Of a stretch of 64,000 bases of DNA, positions 11,860 to 25,042 are shown one piece after another. The DNA is from Gamarada debralockiae (taxonomy: Eukaryota > Ascomycota > Leotiomycetes > Helotiales > Hyphodiscaceae): assembly GCA_002803225.1 (NCBI GenBank), contig NXFV01002042.1, forward strand, positions 41,330 through 105,329, read 5' to 3'. The first letter of the stretch is position 1; each line of letters begins with the position of its first letter. The position numbers and the translations under genes are program-made. Under the pieces are notes generated by a model. That model was not told where the DNA came from. It worked only from the letters and a program-made list of their open reading frames with translations, and did not search any database.

Positions 11860-13363
11860 CCTTTAGGAATTAAGCGGCCCATGTTAGCACCCTTAAACTC
11901 TTGCATTATAAATTTATATCAAAACAACTACACATTCTGATTCTTTTCTAGTAAGAGGAATCGTTTTAAAGTGGTATAATTGTCCATACACAGCTCTAGA
12001 TTAAATGATTACTCTATGCAGGATTGTTGTTGTTGTAGACATTTAGTTGGCGCTGTCCTTTATTCGGCTGCTTTTTTCGATCCGGAAGAGCCTAGCATGC
12101 CCACATCCCACGTCCTTGTAGCTATCCACTTGGTAGAAAAATGAAGTTAGCACACTTTTAATACTAGAATACATTTAGCAACATAATAGGCTATTATGGC
12201 GACAAAATATAACACTCATTTCATGAAAAACGATGTCATACTATAGATAATTATATTCGAGAGAGTCGAGTTCGAAGGGCGTCAATGACGGCGAGGAGAC
12301 ATCAACGTCGGAGTTGTTCGGGGAAAGCGAGACGATGAAGGAGAGAGAGCCTCAAGGGAAAGGGGTTGGAAAATAGATGCGACGACTGCAAAGTGGTAGA
12401 GGGGAGATGTAGAGGAGACTGGACATCGAGAGCCTTCGCAGAAGAGGGGATCGCGGCCGAGAGAAGTGTCGGAGGCGCCAAGGAGACGTAGGAATTATCG
12501 AGAGATCGACGCTAGCGAAAAAGAGAGAGATAATGAAGACAGAAGTATGGAAGTAGTATTCAAAGCTGAATCCGATCGTCATAGAATTAGAGATCGGTGG
12601 AGGCTGCGAGGACATCTATAGCTCAGATAGCTATTAAGATACAGGAGCTATCATTTTCTGTTAGGTCGACTTGTCAGTTGTAGGCACAGGCTAAGCGAGT
12701 GGTCAAGGCTACGTAAAACAGCGACCTAACCTGCCGAATTCAGCAGCGTAAACCGCTATACTCGGACTTATTATATTATAATTCTTATAATTCTTATTTT
12801 AAAAGACTGACTTAAAATTATTACTTTAAAATAAAAGATAGAAGCAATCTTCTTATATATTAATACTTATACAGAGTAGGTCAAGATAGGTAATAGAGTC
12901 AGAGTCCATTATAAACGATGTCCATCCTAATGCTTTAGACCTATGCCTCAATGCTATCATAATGTGACGAAAGACCCTGTACCACTGGCTGGGATTCGCG
13001 TCCCGTTTGTTCAGCATGATCCCTAACATGCCCGTAAACAAGTTAAATTCAATCATACAGCACGTGATAAGGGACTATCGACATTGCTCACTCTGCTTTC
13101 GGCGATTAGGGGTGCCTGGTCTGTCAAGTCGTCACAAGCCGTGGAATTGAGTGAGACCCTGTTATCATTAATTACTAAGGTGGAACGACTGATGCAAGTC
13201 GAAGGATGGACACTGGAGTGAGATATTTATGCGCTCTTTCGTTCGCCGAGAAATATTGAACACTTCAAAATAAGGACTTGGTGGTTAACACGACGGATCA
13301 AGGGCATACAAGTAAAAGTACACCTACTAACTCACTGACAAGAATTGAACCAATGCTTCTATT
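11860..13363. other. intergenic with AT-rich relic sequence
   Basis: No gene seen. The part at 12260-12610 is strikingly purine-rich on the plus strand (GAGGAGAC and AAGAGAGAG runs). It is followed at 12760-12870 by very AT-rich sequence, a pattern seen in decayed mobile DNA. Short frames here resemble nothing I know. Confidence 0.35.
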
Positions 13364-14577
13364 CTAATTCGTGGCCTCTTCCTTCTCATTTTTGGGAGGT
13401 TCCGATACCTCTTTGGCAAACGTTGCCGCCACGATTAGTGGGAAGGCAACTGTTGCTTCAACATAGACCTAATCGTTCATTAGCAATTGAACGATTGGAA
13501 ATCATCATGGCGAAACTTACTTTTACACTTTCCGCTCCAACTTTTATCTTGCCCCAACTCACGGCCTCGTCAGGCCTCGCACCCGCATCACTTCCATCGA
13601 ACTCCTGTGCCGTATTGATATAGACTGCACTTTCCGCCCCATTCCTCATCAAACAAGCGTTCGCAATGTGATGCTTGACGATACCTCCACCAAGAACGAT
13701 CATCCCAGCCCGTTTCGCCCTCACAGCAATCGTGTTCAGCTTCCTGAGATCCCTGCCGATCTCAATATCCAAATGCTTGGGCGAAGCCTTGAAGCTATGG
13801 AAATAAAACATATCGCCCAAACTCCCATCCGTCAACGCCGGGCAAAACACCGGAATGTCGTTCTTGTAGCACCAATAATACACCGACCGCTCATCATTTA
13901 TTTCCTTCCCCAATCGACGAATGATGTTCGATGGCGTCCATTTGAGTGGTTCTTCATCATCTTTGCTCGCGTCTTGCTCATCCAGCATCCTGTCCATGAT
14001 AGGGACAACCCAGTCTTCGAATTTGCAGTAGTTGTTGTTTGGGACTATGAGGTTGCCGATTCGGTTCAGGCCTTTGGCTCGGAGTTCTGCGCCGGATGTG
14101 CTGAATGCTCCCATGTATGTGTCGCCGAGACATTTGATCAAGTCTTCTTCGATACCGCCGGCTGTGGTGACGATTGCGGAGATGTGTTTGTGTTGTGCGA
14201 GGTAGCGGAGGGTACCGCGCAGGCCGGATGAGATGAGGTTGGAGGTGTAGCCTAGGAATATGGTGGTTTTGTCGCCAGTTTCAGGGTCACGCCATGCTCG
14301 CTATGGGGAGGTTAGTGTGGGATACTGAAGGATAAGTGGAGAGGATGCGTACCATGTCGTTGATTATCTTCACGGCTTGTCCAATTGAGCTAGCTTGAAA
14401 CCCCATGTTGTTCATGCCGCCAATCAAGTCATCAACAGTTATTTGGCGGCCGGCAAACTTGTTGAAGTCGAGCTCTTCAACTTTTTGGGAGCCTGCTGGC
14501 ATCTCGTTTGATTTGACGAGAACTGCATCTGTAACGGAGGAAGGTAGGGGCCCATTTTTCTCAGAGTTTGCTGCCAT
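13364..14577 (-). CDS. dys1: deoxyhypusine synthase
   Basis: Transfers the 4-aminobutyl group of spermidine to a lysine of eIF5A using NAD+, the first step of hypusine formation; cytosolic tetramer. Three exons: 14577-14353, 14300-13521 and 13468-13364. The introns (14352-14301 and 13520-13469) are 52 nt each. The spliced product is 369 aa, the usual family length. Intron 1 removal joins INDM to [10 protein letters not shown]; intron 2 removal gives [14 protein letters not shown]. The active-site region is [20 protein letters not shown], where the Lys of WGK forms the enzyme-imine intermediate. NAD and spermidine site motifs TSNLISSG and TTAGGIEED are present across exon 2. It is divergent from SNT1. 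Confidence 0.97.
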
Positions 14578-15556
14578 TTTGGAATAGTTTGAGATTGAAG
14601 AAAGTTAGAACCGGCAGAAATCTACTCTCAGATAACAGAGGAAGATGCACTCATCCCCTTGAATCCTAACCTTTGATGGTCACGTGCTCGATAGTTGATG
14701 TAACTCGTCCACTCTTCTCCCAACTCTGGGTGGAAAGCGCGGCACCAGCACGAACCAAGGATGTGTCTTTCAAGTAGAGGAGTACAGAATGGGATAATAT
14801 AGGAAAGCCTTGTCGCTTTCAGATTCAAGAAATCTAGGGCCAGGAACGCTGATATAATCTGAGCGATCTCAGAGACACTGAAGAAGCTCAGATATTTGGG
14901 CTATTGTGTGGTATCTGGAGGAGTTTCAGACTGTAAAGTAGGTAATAAATATTGTACTAGCAGGCGGTTGTTGAAGTCTTCATGAAAAATTGAACTGAGT
15001 CGGATGATGAAGCGGTAGACGAGCGCTAGCGCTTGGACCCTTGCGCTTAATTTTTGCTGCGGGCTGATCATTAGCTCGGCATAAGCGAGCCGCTAACTTT
15101 AGCCTTTCGAGATCTGGAGTTGACGAAGGTTGAAGGCCGACAATCTTAACGAACCATTCTCCTCCCGTACAACAAGCCACCCATGAAGAGATAGCGAGTC
15201 GAGCCATTACTGTCGCGCACGGCAGCAAATTATTCAAATTATTCAGGGCCCTCGACCAAGCTTCTTTTCGCTTCAGCCCACACATTTTGAGGTTTCGCAG
15301 GCAGCAGGAGAGGTGTTACATTTCCAAAGGTACAACATACCCAGGGCCTCATTCCGGACCTTCAACTCGTGAACGCGGTTGTTCACCTTAATCGTCCGAA
15401 TCAAGTCGCTGATTGAAAGCCCATAGGTCACAAAGCAATCTACCGGTCTGTCACAGTGTTCGCATTGAAAGCAACCACCAGGGCCGTTGCCCATAATCAT
15501 GAATGTCAGCATTGCAGCACGTTCACCGTCTTTCGACGCTAACTTCTCCAATCCAG
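14578..15556. other. divergent promoter region dys1/SNT1 and unresolved SNT1 5' exon
   Basis: About 980 bp between the dys1 start and the first securely coding SNT1 exon. The first SNT1 exon with its ATG must lie here, because the coding frame enters at a splice acceptor (CTAAC branch, then CCAG at 15553-15556). I could not choose a start and donor with confidence. Confidence 0.5.
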
Positions 15557-18500
15557 GTCGTCCAGAAATACGGCATATGACTCCGGCGAGTCTCGTCGCT
15601 CCCCACGAGATCGATCCCCCGCACGCTATAATGATCCACGCGATTCCGATCAATACAGAGGTGGTGCTATGCGAGGCGGAGAGAGACGTCGCTCGATTTC
15701 GGATGTAAGATCAAACCAAAATGCCTTTGCGTCGAATCGAGACAGCTTTAGAGACTCGATGGGTCGCGAATCCCGAGATTTCCCTCCCCGTGAGCCACCA
15801 AGAGGTCCGAAAGCTTTAGAGGCTCCTAGTGGCCCACGTTCATCCACGTATGGCGGAGACTATCGAGGAGACTTTGGTTATCGCGGCGATTTTAGGGGTG
15901 GCCGTGGACGTGGTCGAGGACGAGGAGGTTGGCGTGATGATAGTCGTGATAGAAGCCGGGAGACAGAGCGTGATTACAGAGCCCTAAGAGATGACAGAGG
16001 ACCTCCACCGTTTCGAGACGATAGAAGCCGGGATCGCGATCGATGGGATCGGAATGATAGCTTCAGAGGTCGCAGAGCACCCTCTCCTCAAGGCCGAGCC
16101 CGTTCTCCCAACTACGGACCTCGCGAAACTCGAGATGCACCATCGACCTTGGATCTGGACCGCGCCCGAAGAGGCTCACGAGATGGACCACTCTCTGGTG
16201 GCTCCCCCGCTTCAGATTCTTTGCAGCCTCTGGGCTTTGGTCGCGGGTATGGACGAGGCCGGGGAAGTCGTGGACGTGGAAGAGGAGGATACTACGATGA
16301 TTATCACGCTCGCAATCCATCACCTGATCCAAGCTTTGGCCGTCGCACACAACCCTCTGCCACACCTCCGCCTCAAGTTCCGGCTTTCGGTTCAACTTCA
16401 TCCAATCTGCCTCTTTCATCAGCGATTCCAAAGGGACCGAAAGCGGACATATCTGATCCAGCGCTTGGCCCAGTACCTGGCGTATCAGTTCCCACTGCCC
16501 CACGGGTTCGCGCTCATGCCTTTGGACGGCCAAAACACGAGGCCACTTCCACAAAATGGATTAATCCAGAATTTGCTGCGAAGAAGACAACATTAGACGT
16601 ATTGCAATTAGAGAACACCGGTTCGTCATCTGGGATCAAACCTAGCCCGCCAACTGAATCAAGCAATCATCCACAATCCCCACGTTTTTACCTAGATGAA
16701 AAGCAGATTGAGTTAAGGTCTGACGGAGGAAATGTACAAGAAAATGCTCCTCGCGATAGAGTCCCATCACCGCCCAAATTAGAGACTAGGTCACCCCGTC
16801 GAGAGCCTACACGCCAACGTCGATCGATATCTGGCAGACACCCTGCGGAGACCCCGGCCCAACCTTTGCACGAAGTCACTGATGATGGCTCAGAATCGGA
16901 TTCTGGCGATGATTTCGAGGACGACTTTGTGGAAGATGATATCAAAAAAGCTGAAGAGGAGATGACAAAGGCCAATGATGAAAGCAACAACCCCGTGCTT
17001 CCCCGTGAGGAAGTCGATGCCATTTACGTGAAACCTTTCATCGAATCCTCAATTGATAGACAAATAGCCGATCAAATGAATGCTATGCCAGAAGCTTGCA
17101 TCCCCGTGGAGATGCCGAAGGAACTCACTCCCGAGCCAAAGATCACTGAAAGCACCCTGTCGGTGAAGCCCAAGTCAAAAGGAAGAAGTCGCCCGACCAC
17201 ACCTCTAGCCGAGCCTGAAGCTGCTGCGAAGCCTAAGGTCAATGGTAAAGATGTGGCATCTCAGCTCGAAGCTCAAGGTTCTCCTCAGTTGCCAGACGTC
17301 ACTGCTGAGCCGCAGGCTGTACCCAGTATTCCGCAGTTGGCCTCTTCTAGTCCTGCTGGCCCAGACTTGGGGCCCAATGATCCAAAGATCAAGTCCGAAG
17401 CTACTGGAAGACCGGCTATTAATGGCAAGACTCGCAAGTCTGTACCGATGGACACATTTGATGAGAGCGAATCAGAACAAGAGTCAGAGCTTATCGAACC
17501 GACAGAGGATGATATACAGGCAGTCCGAAAGAAGATGAAGACACCTCCTTTGTCGAGTTTGCCTACCTTTAGTTGCAAGCGATGGGATCAAGATGATGAA
17601 TTTCTCAAGACTCTTGAGCCAGATCCTGGCGTTGAGGCTTTTATAATGAATAAGATGGCTGAAACACTAGCTCGCAAAAAGAGAGAGCAGGAGGAAGAAG
17701 CACAACGATGGAAGGAACGATATCTTAACTACCGCAGATGGACCGACTTTTCCAACGATCCAGTTGCTGTACGCAGTCGAGACAAATTCGCCAAGTCACG
17801 GGAGAAGAGAACAGCTGAGGCAGCAGCTATTCTAACTTCAACCCCTGCTCCGGGCTCAAAGCCGGAACCGCAGCGACGTACTGGAAGCAGATGGGCTACT
17901 GAGCACGACATAGAGAGGGTACTCCGAGAATCTGAACAAGAAGCCAGAGAAACGAAGGAGAGAGAAGAGCGCTTTGCCAGGGCCCAGACTGCGAGCGCAA
18001 AGGAAGCCAAGATCCCTGACATGTGCTGGAACGAAGAAGAGAGACTCGAAATTGCCTTTGCTGATAGAAGTCATCTGGTTCCTTTCGAGAGATCCTTTGC
18101 TATCCTTGAGTTTGGAGAACCTATCGACAATTTTACGGAAGGGGAGTGTGAAATCTTCGAGAAAGCTTACCTGGAAACCCCCAAGCAATGGGGCAAGATC
18201 GCCGAAGCTCTCCCTAACCGTGATTACAAGGCCTGCATCCAGCATTATTACCTTGTGAAGCGAACTACACAACTCAAGGAAAAGGTCAAGAAGCAGCCGA
18301 AGAGAAGGAGGAAGGCCGCGCCCAAAGGAGCCAAGCCAAAGTCGAATGCGTTGATAGCAGATATTGTCAGTCGTGATGAAGGAGAAGACGGTGCAGAGGT
18401 CGAGAATGGCGGAGAGAGACGTCGACCGAGACGTGCAGCCGCCCCAACATTCGCGTTTGAGGCTACTCCTGGTGACAGCGAAGCACCAAGTCCAGCTCCG

Positions 18501-21260
18501 ACACCAGGAAGAAAGGCAGCTGCAACACCGAAGGGAGATAATGGCAACGAGTCAGCTGCCCCAGCGAAGAGGAAGATGAAGACTCCGCGTGAGAAAGGTA
18601 CGAAACAATCGAAGAATAGCCAACTTCTTGCTGCTGCCCCCCGTGGAGCAGGATCTCCAGGTTTGCCACCGAACATATCAGCTGGTCGTGGATCTGTTGG
18701 AGCGAATACCTACCCCTCTCAATATGATGGCACTTCCGGAGGAACCTCCAACTTCATCCCTCCATATATTCCTCCTGCCGAGAGAGTCAGCAATTCCATG
18801 ACTTCAAACTTTGATCTCGTGTCGCAGCCTTTTGTTGACCAAGAACGTCTCGGCTCTGCCCCTCCGATGGGCTTCGACGCACAGCAAGACCGACGAAATC
18901 TTCAACAGACGTCGAGTTATTGGAGCGTTCCTGAACAGAACGACTTCCCTGCGTTACTAAAACATTTTGGCACAGATTGGGGTGCAATTGCAAAACATAT
19001 GACGTCGAAGACGCACGTAATGGTATACACCACCGTTTTTCAACAATGGCTTGCCGTACCGTCTGATAGTAACAAGAGTCGGCGTGTCGCTAACATCCAG
19101 ACACAGGTCAAGAATTATTATTCACGTCAGGTAGAATCGGGCAAGATGATCGCATGGGAACAAATCGCAAGGGATGCCGATGAGAAGAAAGCGCGGGGGG
19201 AGTCAACTGGACTTCCTCCAACTCCCTCGATCATTCCCAAGAGACGGTTCGAAGGCCCACAGGGCTCCATTCCGCGCTCAGGATCTGCTATGGATATTGA
19301 CGATAGTCCATCGGCCGGCCAGAATATAATGATGCAGCAGGCCTCTCCACCCCAGCCTCCCTTGAGTACACGCTTCCCTGCACTTGCCCAGGCTGGACCA
19401 GTACCTCAACCCGTTGTTCAGCCAGTCCCTTCAGCTTCCATCCTCAACAAGCACAATCCTCAGCAGCCCAGTCAACAGGCACCACAGCAAATGCAACCCC
19501 AGAACCGACCTCCCCGAGGACCTACCCTTGGTTATTTCAATACGGACCCTCAACGACCTATTATGCAAGCTTCAAATTCCCAACAAGCTCAGTCAACGCC
19601 ACCAATGCAAGATTCTGTCTCGCAGCGCTCATTGATGGTTGCGCAAGAGGCTCAGATAGAGAGACAGCAAGCTTTAAGACTTGAACGCGAACAAGCACAG
19701 GCTCAACAGGCGCAGGCACAAGCTCAACAAGCTCAGGTTCAACAAGCGCAGGCTCAAGCTCAAGCTCAAGCGCAGGCTCAGGCTCAGGCCCAGCAAGCTC
19801 ATCAGCAGGCCATGCAGAAACATGCGATGGAACGAGAACGACAACTTCAAATGAAGCAAGAGACCGACCTACCAAACCCACATCAATATGAGCCGTATTC
19901 GAATCCATCTCTTCGTCCTGGCAACATTGTGGCTCATTCGAGACCTGAAGTTCCCCAACCCGAAGTACGACGCACAGCAGCGCCACAGCAGTATCAGCCT
20001 CCAAACCATCAGGCGGTTCGTTCTCTATTGAGTGATAATACAAATGGAGGTCGAGATGTGAAGTCAAGTCCTTCACCAGCTCTTCCCCGTGCTCCGATGA
20101 GTGCGCCTTCCGCAAGCCAAGAACAATATGCGACCCCTCCACCATCTCGTTTGACCCCCGTCGCTGCGGTTCGTCAACAAGAAACTGTTCGCAAGACGTC
20201 AAGCATCATGTCCCTGCTTAACGATGAGCCAAGTGAGCCGAGACCACAGCCTCCTAAGCGTGTTAGCGATGTTACTTCTACACCAATGCAGACATCGCAA
20301 ACTCCCCCACCTCAGCACTCGCTACAAAACTCCCGTTATTCTGGACGCCCTTCTCAAGCTACTTCACAACCACCCCAACAAATTCCGCAACAAATGGCAC
20401 AAATGCCCCCTCAGCACCAACCCCCTCAGGCCCAGCATCCCTACGCTCCGCCTTCCCAACACCCAATGCATCAGCACTCCTCGTCAATTGGTCCATCCCG
20501 CAGCTATACACCCAACAGCTTCGAGCATCGAGGCTATGGCGCACCATCATCGATGCAACAACAGCAGCAACAGCAGCAGCAGTCTATCTATGCTCAACCC
20601 CCTCGTCAATCTATGGGCTCACAGCCTCCACCGAATCTTCGGGAGCCATCCCTCGGTGAGATTCACGGTGTCACAAGTGCCTACGCCCGCACATCAGCTT
20701 CCTCTCAATCTTCAATGAGGTTGAAGGAATCGCCATATTCTGCAACGCCCCCTCCTGCATCACAACCAGGCCGACAGCAAATCGCCTCCCCTCTTGACCT
20801 ACCGCAGCCTGCTGAACGTGAATACTATTCACGCCAACCATCGTATCTTATGCAACAACAATCGAGTGCAGCTGGCTCGCCACAACTTGGACCTCCATAC
20901 CATTCCCAGGCACAGCAACCCAGTCATCGGCAACTTGCTTTTGGACAAGCTCACACAGCATCACCTCCAACCTCGTATGCGACGCAACGTCCAATGCATC
21001 GGTCTCGACAAAACAGTTTCGATGGTCGATATTCGAGTGCAGCGTCCTCCGCCCCACCACAACAGCAAGGATACATTCAGGCACCCCAGCACCAAGGTAC
21101 GCCGCTGTCGATGCAATTCCAGCAGCAACACGCAGCTCAGGATCGGTTTGAGATCAACTATGAGAGGAGACGGATTGAGGAGCAACATCAACAGCGATTA
21201 GATCAGCAGAGGTTGGAACAACAGCGATTGGAGGAGCAGCGTCGCAGAGGATTTAATTAA
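15557..21260 (+). CDS. snt1: SANT-domain co-repressor, Set3C subunit Snt1-like (5' exon missing)
   Basis: Resembles the NCoR/SMRT family scaffold Snt1, which bridges histone deacetylases in the Set3 complex. The main exon is open from the acceptor at 15557; a start at ATG 15669 would give 1863 aa. Codons upstream of that ATG still read as basic/Ser-Arg protein (SSRNTAYDSGESRRSPRDRSP), so the true start lies in an earlier exon. The N-terminus is RG/RS-rich. A conserved charged helical region lies at about 640-760. The first SANT domain is near 820-865 (CEIFEKAYLETPKQWGKIAE, ending QHYYLVKR). A second, more diverged SANT domain is at about 1083-1155 (DFPALLKHFGTDWGAIAKHM). The C-terminal 700 aa is Gln/Pro-rich with an (AQ)n tract at 19690-19800 and a poly-Gln run near 20560, ending in a Glu/Gln/Arg coiled coil. 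Confidence 0.88.
19690..19812 (+). repeat. in-frame CAGGCT/CAAGCT hexamer repeat inside SNT1
   Basis: A tandem series of CARGCN codon pairs encodes an alternating Gln-Ala tract. It is likely length-variable between strains. A second short CAA/CAG run lies at 20556-20582. Confidence 0.75.
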
Positions 21261-23375
21261 GATTTCTGTTTATGAGATGACGTCAATTTGGAGACGAGAC
21301 GAAGGAATGGATTTTGGTCAGGTCTCTCCATGTAGATCAGTATGATGACACTTTCATGGAAGAGGAGAGATAGATGGCGTTGGATGATGTACACTATGCC
21401 ATGATACCCCTGCACCAAGCAGGCGTTAGGAAATATCACTTGTAACAATTCCCCTGGCTCCTCCGAGTGATTGATGTGAAGGCCCTAGTGACTAATATGA
21501 CTCCAAGTTCGTGTCGCACGATCAAGTACCATTGTACTACTATTCCAGCATTAAGATTGACATTGTTAAAACAATTCGCTTTTTTTTTTTTAATTGTGCA
21601 GTTAACACATTTGCGATCAGGGTTCTTGCTGGACCCAACTTCCCAAGTACAAATTGCGTCTCCAATCCACCTCTTAACTTCAATGGCGTGGTTATGGCGT
21701 TTACGAGGAGACTCCTCAATCATCAATTTCATATTACTAATTCCATTCTTGTCTCGTGCTTGAGTGGAAAATGCCTTATTTGATTATATACGACCTGTAG
21801 TTTTTGCCGGCTTAATCGAGCGGACGTTAGTTTAAGTTGGATTGGACTAGACTGGGTGCCGAGAAATGGTGGGTGACAGCCGAAGTGAAGTGAGGGGGGT
21901 TCCCGACCCAAATCCTGCATTACATGCCTAGAAATCGGACTTTCCAACAATCAAGGTCCGCGAGTTAAATCGAGGAAGTAAGGCTAACGATGTTATTAAA
22001 GAACTGAATTATCACCGTAGGTTTTATAGAGGTTCAAATATCAAAATCTAACAGCAAACTCAGAGTATCACCACCACCCTTAAAATCCTCGCTTAGCAAC
22101 CTTGTCAATCCCAGGAAAGGTATCGGTAGGTACGAACGCTTATTCATATCCAATGCTTCAACTCAAAGGAATCAGAGTATTTTTGGGCTTCAGGATCCAA
22201 TCTCAAAGTAAGTTGTTCGAGATGGACAACAAGTCACAGGATTTAAATCGGGGTGGAAGAGAGAGGCTTAGAATCTACTCGCGACTTTTGTTAGCATCAA
22301 TGACGAGGGAAAGGCTTCCACGGGTATGTAACCACTTAGTGAGCCATAGTTTCCATAGTGGACGTTTCAGGGATTGCTAACCACTGTGATGGCTGTTGCT
22401 GTTCAGTGGCGTGGAAAATCTCTGTTAGTTGACCTAGCACTCAATGATGTGGATCCCGCTGAACACCCCCAAACGAACTATCAATCGTCCTGCAATGCTT
22501 TTATGAGACCGTTCGTATAACCAGTTGAATAGACCGGCGACATTTCCGAAAAGAAGACCGGGTATCGTTGTCTATGCAAAACCGAAGATGAAAATCCCAG
22601 ACATGCCGCCGAATATCGCCGGGGGGGACCAGCTGCGAAAGTTATTGAGCAATACTGTCACGCAGTATAATGCCTATTGGTGTTATTACTGTACAAGTAA
22701 TGGCAAATGGAGTTGTGAGGCAGAGTATTACTTCCCCTCGAAAGCTGGTGTCCTTTGATATCAAACCCGTCTTCACATGAACTACCTGAGCCCTAAGTGT
22801 TAGGAAGCTTACAGTTTACATATGGGAGGTTCATGAAGGGTATCAGAAAGTAGGTATAAAGGGGTTCAACACTCAGCAAACGTCACCTGTGTTCTTGGAA
22901 AAGTTCCAGACTCTGTGACCAAATCACGATCACGAAAGTTCTTGATACTTTCTTGCGTGCAACTTTGCCAACCTTTGATTGAGAGGAAATTCTGAAAATG
23001 TGGGGTGACGCAGAGGAGGGGTGGCTGAAGTCCAGGTGGAGCAACTGGAAGGAATTGCACTTATTCAATCGCAACCGCTGGCCTCTAGCCCGAATGGAAA
23101 GGCAATCAAACTTTGTAGAATTCAATCAGCCAATTCACTAAATGCCAGTGTATTTGTCCTGAAAGAATTATCCACTAGCCGCATGGCTCTTCTTCGGGTT
23201 CTTTAAAAATCTACTTAAGGCCTTAGCCTCGCGGTCTCTAAGACTTCTTCCCTTCTCCACAACATCTCCTCAAGGTCTCTCAAGAAACAACGCAAGCCTT
23301 TCAATTTCAGTTTTGTCTTTCGAGAAACAACTTAATAGAAACAAACAAATACACATTTCGATAACGCATGACAAC
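21261..23375. other. intergenic, no gene recognised
   Basis: About 2.1 kb after SNT1. It contains a T11 run near 21581-21591 and a TGACGTCA palindrome at 21278-21285 in the SNT1 3' region. Short frames at 22102-22380 and 22525-22758 have no recognisable domain and no splice context that extends them. CT-rich sequence at 23220-23300 may be promoter for the following small gene. Confidence 0.4.
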
Positions 23376-23864
23376 ATGACGTTCAACATGCCCACCACTC
23401 GAATGGCCGCAGTTTTGGCTGCCTTGCCCTTCGGTTTGGCTTCCCCGTTTGCCAATGCCGGTCCTGGCTATGGTTTGCCTAATGATACCTCTGTCATTGC
23501 TTGTGTTCATAGGTCCCATTTTTATACTGAAAGGTTATGTCGCATTTAAATCCTCTCCTCATCTCTGAAGTTGGTTGAATGATTCACTAATAATTGTTAA
23601 CCTTTAGGAGACCCTTGCACCAGAGCTGCCGTGGCATAGAGAAACTGCAACAAGCTTGGTTATGATGCTACGGCATCATATGGCCCAGGCGGTCTCATCG
23701 AGCAGTGTCTTTGCAAGGGCTTCTCATGGGGCTTCTCCGAATGGTCCCACCTCCTCACCGGATGCTTGACCTATTTCGAAAATGGCAATCCTTTCGTCCT
23801 CAATCAGATGCGGCAACTCATCTCCTGTGCCTATTCTGATAGTCATAACTTGCCTCTTGGTTAA
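23376..23864 (+). pseudogene. broken small secreted cysteine-rich protein gene
   Basis: Exon 1 from ATG 23376 or 23388 encodes a signal-peptide-like stretch (MAAVLAALPFGLASPFANA) followed by a short mature start and a Cys. A second exon after the acceptor near 23606 encodes a further six Cys (DPC, NCN, EQCLCK, TGC, ISC) and ends at TAA 23862-23864. An in-frame TAG at 23637-23639 interrupts it. The best donor (23524) does not put exon 2 in the Cys-rich frame. One rescue is a weak donor GTTCAT at 23505 with acceptor CATAG at 23639, which would skip the stop, so an intact gene is not excluded. No known family. Function unknown. Confidence 0.5.
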
Positions 23865-24386
23865 TTCTGGGAGACAGAGTGTTTTTGGATAGATTAATCG
23901 CATTGCTGCTGGCTTGCTGGCGTGATGGCGTTCTTTGGGCATACTGGGAGAGAGGTTTCTGCAAATATAGCGAGCAATTAAAAAGCGTTGACTTTAATTC
24001 TGATTCTGATTTCCTCGTTGACGAAGAAAATGACGTCCGAGGAAAGTTTTGTGGTGGTCCTTGAACATTAAAGCCGCCGTGGCGGTCGGAGTCCGGAGGT
24101 GGCTTTTCAGCCACAAGCCACGTTTTCGCGTTGCGGAGGAAATCAACCCCGCGATCCTGCGACCCTTACGCTTCTTTCAAGCCACTTGGATGAGAAATTT
24201 TGAGATATAAGGCTGCAGAATTTCCCTCTGCGATAACTTCCTACGTCTTCATACTCGATACAAAAATCTACTTTCTTCGCACAGAAACTTTAATTGATCG
24301 CAAACTAGACTTCTTCAACCATATATCACGTGATACACCGTCCCTTCCCCTTGAATTCCAAACTTCATTCGGCTTCGACCTTCAAA

Positions 24387-25042
24387 ATGTATCTGCTTAA
24401 TACAAGCATCGAAATCTCAGCTTCCCCAGAGGCTGTAAGGGAAAAGGTATGTTTGGCCCATTTCCAGTTCGAATCCGCAACAATTCGACCATTAGATGCC
24501 TTTCCCTTCTCGTTTCAGACCCGTTTTTCGACATGTGAACTGAAGATTTCCTAGTTCCTCGATTTCCCACAAATTCCAAACTATCACCCCAACGGCTTCT
24601 TCAGGTCCTTGGGCCCAGCAATCCCAAACAAACCCCTCGAAGCCGGCGACAAAATGCACAACGTCCTGAAAGGGATGACTATTGATCCGATTTTCCTTGT
24701 ATGTCTCCTCTTTTCTCCCTTCCTCTTCCACATATCCCCTTCGATAAACTCTCTCCAAACTAACGTCTCCCCCAGGAAAACTCCGAAACCTGTTTCCGAT
24801 GGCGAGGCAGCTTCATCGGAATCTTCAACGGCGAGCACATCTTCCGCTTTGAGCAAAGCACCAAGACTCAAGGTGGTACGACGTTTGTGCATGAAGAAAA
24901 ATTCACGGGCATTTTGGCATGGGTGATGGGTGAAGGTTTTCTGGCGCGCTTAATTGGGGCTAGGGAGAATACGAAGAAGGGCTTTGAAGGGTATAATCGG
25001 GATTTGAAGGCTTGGTGTGAGGGGTCGAAGGGTGGGGATTAG
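24387..25042 (+). CDS. SRPBCC (START-like) superfamily protein
   Basis: Small single-domain protein of the polyketide-cyclase/START-like fold that usually binds a hydrophobic ligand; substrate unknown. Three exons: 24387-24446, 24555-24698 and 24776-25042, giving 156 aa. Intron ends are GTATGT...CCTAG and GTATGT...CCCAG, the second with an AACTAAC branch. The N-terminus is MYLLNTSIEISASPEAVREK (typical first strand and helix). Middle strands carry GDKMHNVLKGM and FRWRGSFIGIFNGEHIF. The C-terminal helix is FARLIGARENTKKGFEGYNRDLK-like. No signal peptide or membrane segment, so it is probably cytosolic. Confidence 0.8.

Noticed and set aside
12352..12615. Minus-strand frame with a Phe/Ser-rich sequence
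   Set aside because: Complement of a purine-rich tract; no family resemblance.
12690..12760. tRNA D-arm-like AGTGGTCAAGGC
   Set aside because: No matching acceptor stem or T-loop within tRNA distance.
13668..14231. 187-codon plus-strand frame over deoxyhypusine synthase
   Set aside because: Antisense shadow of a well-supported gene; no domain.
19561..20202. 213-codon open frame on the minus strand within SNT1
   Set aside because: It is antisense to the Gln/Ala-rich SNT1 repeat tract; low-complexity coding on one strand opens frames on the other.
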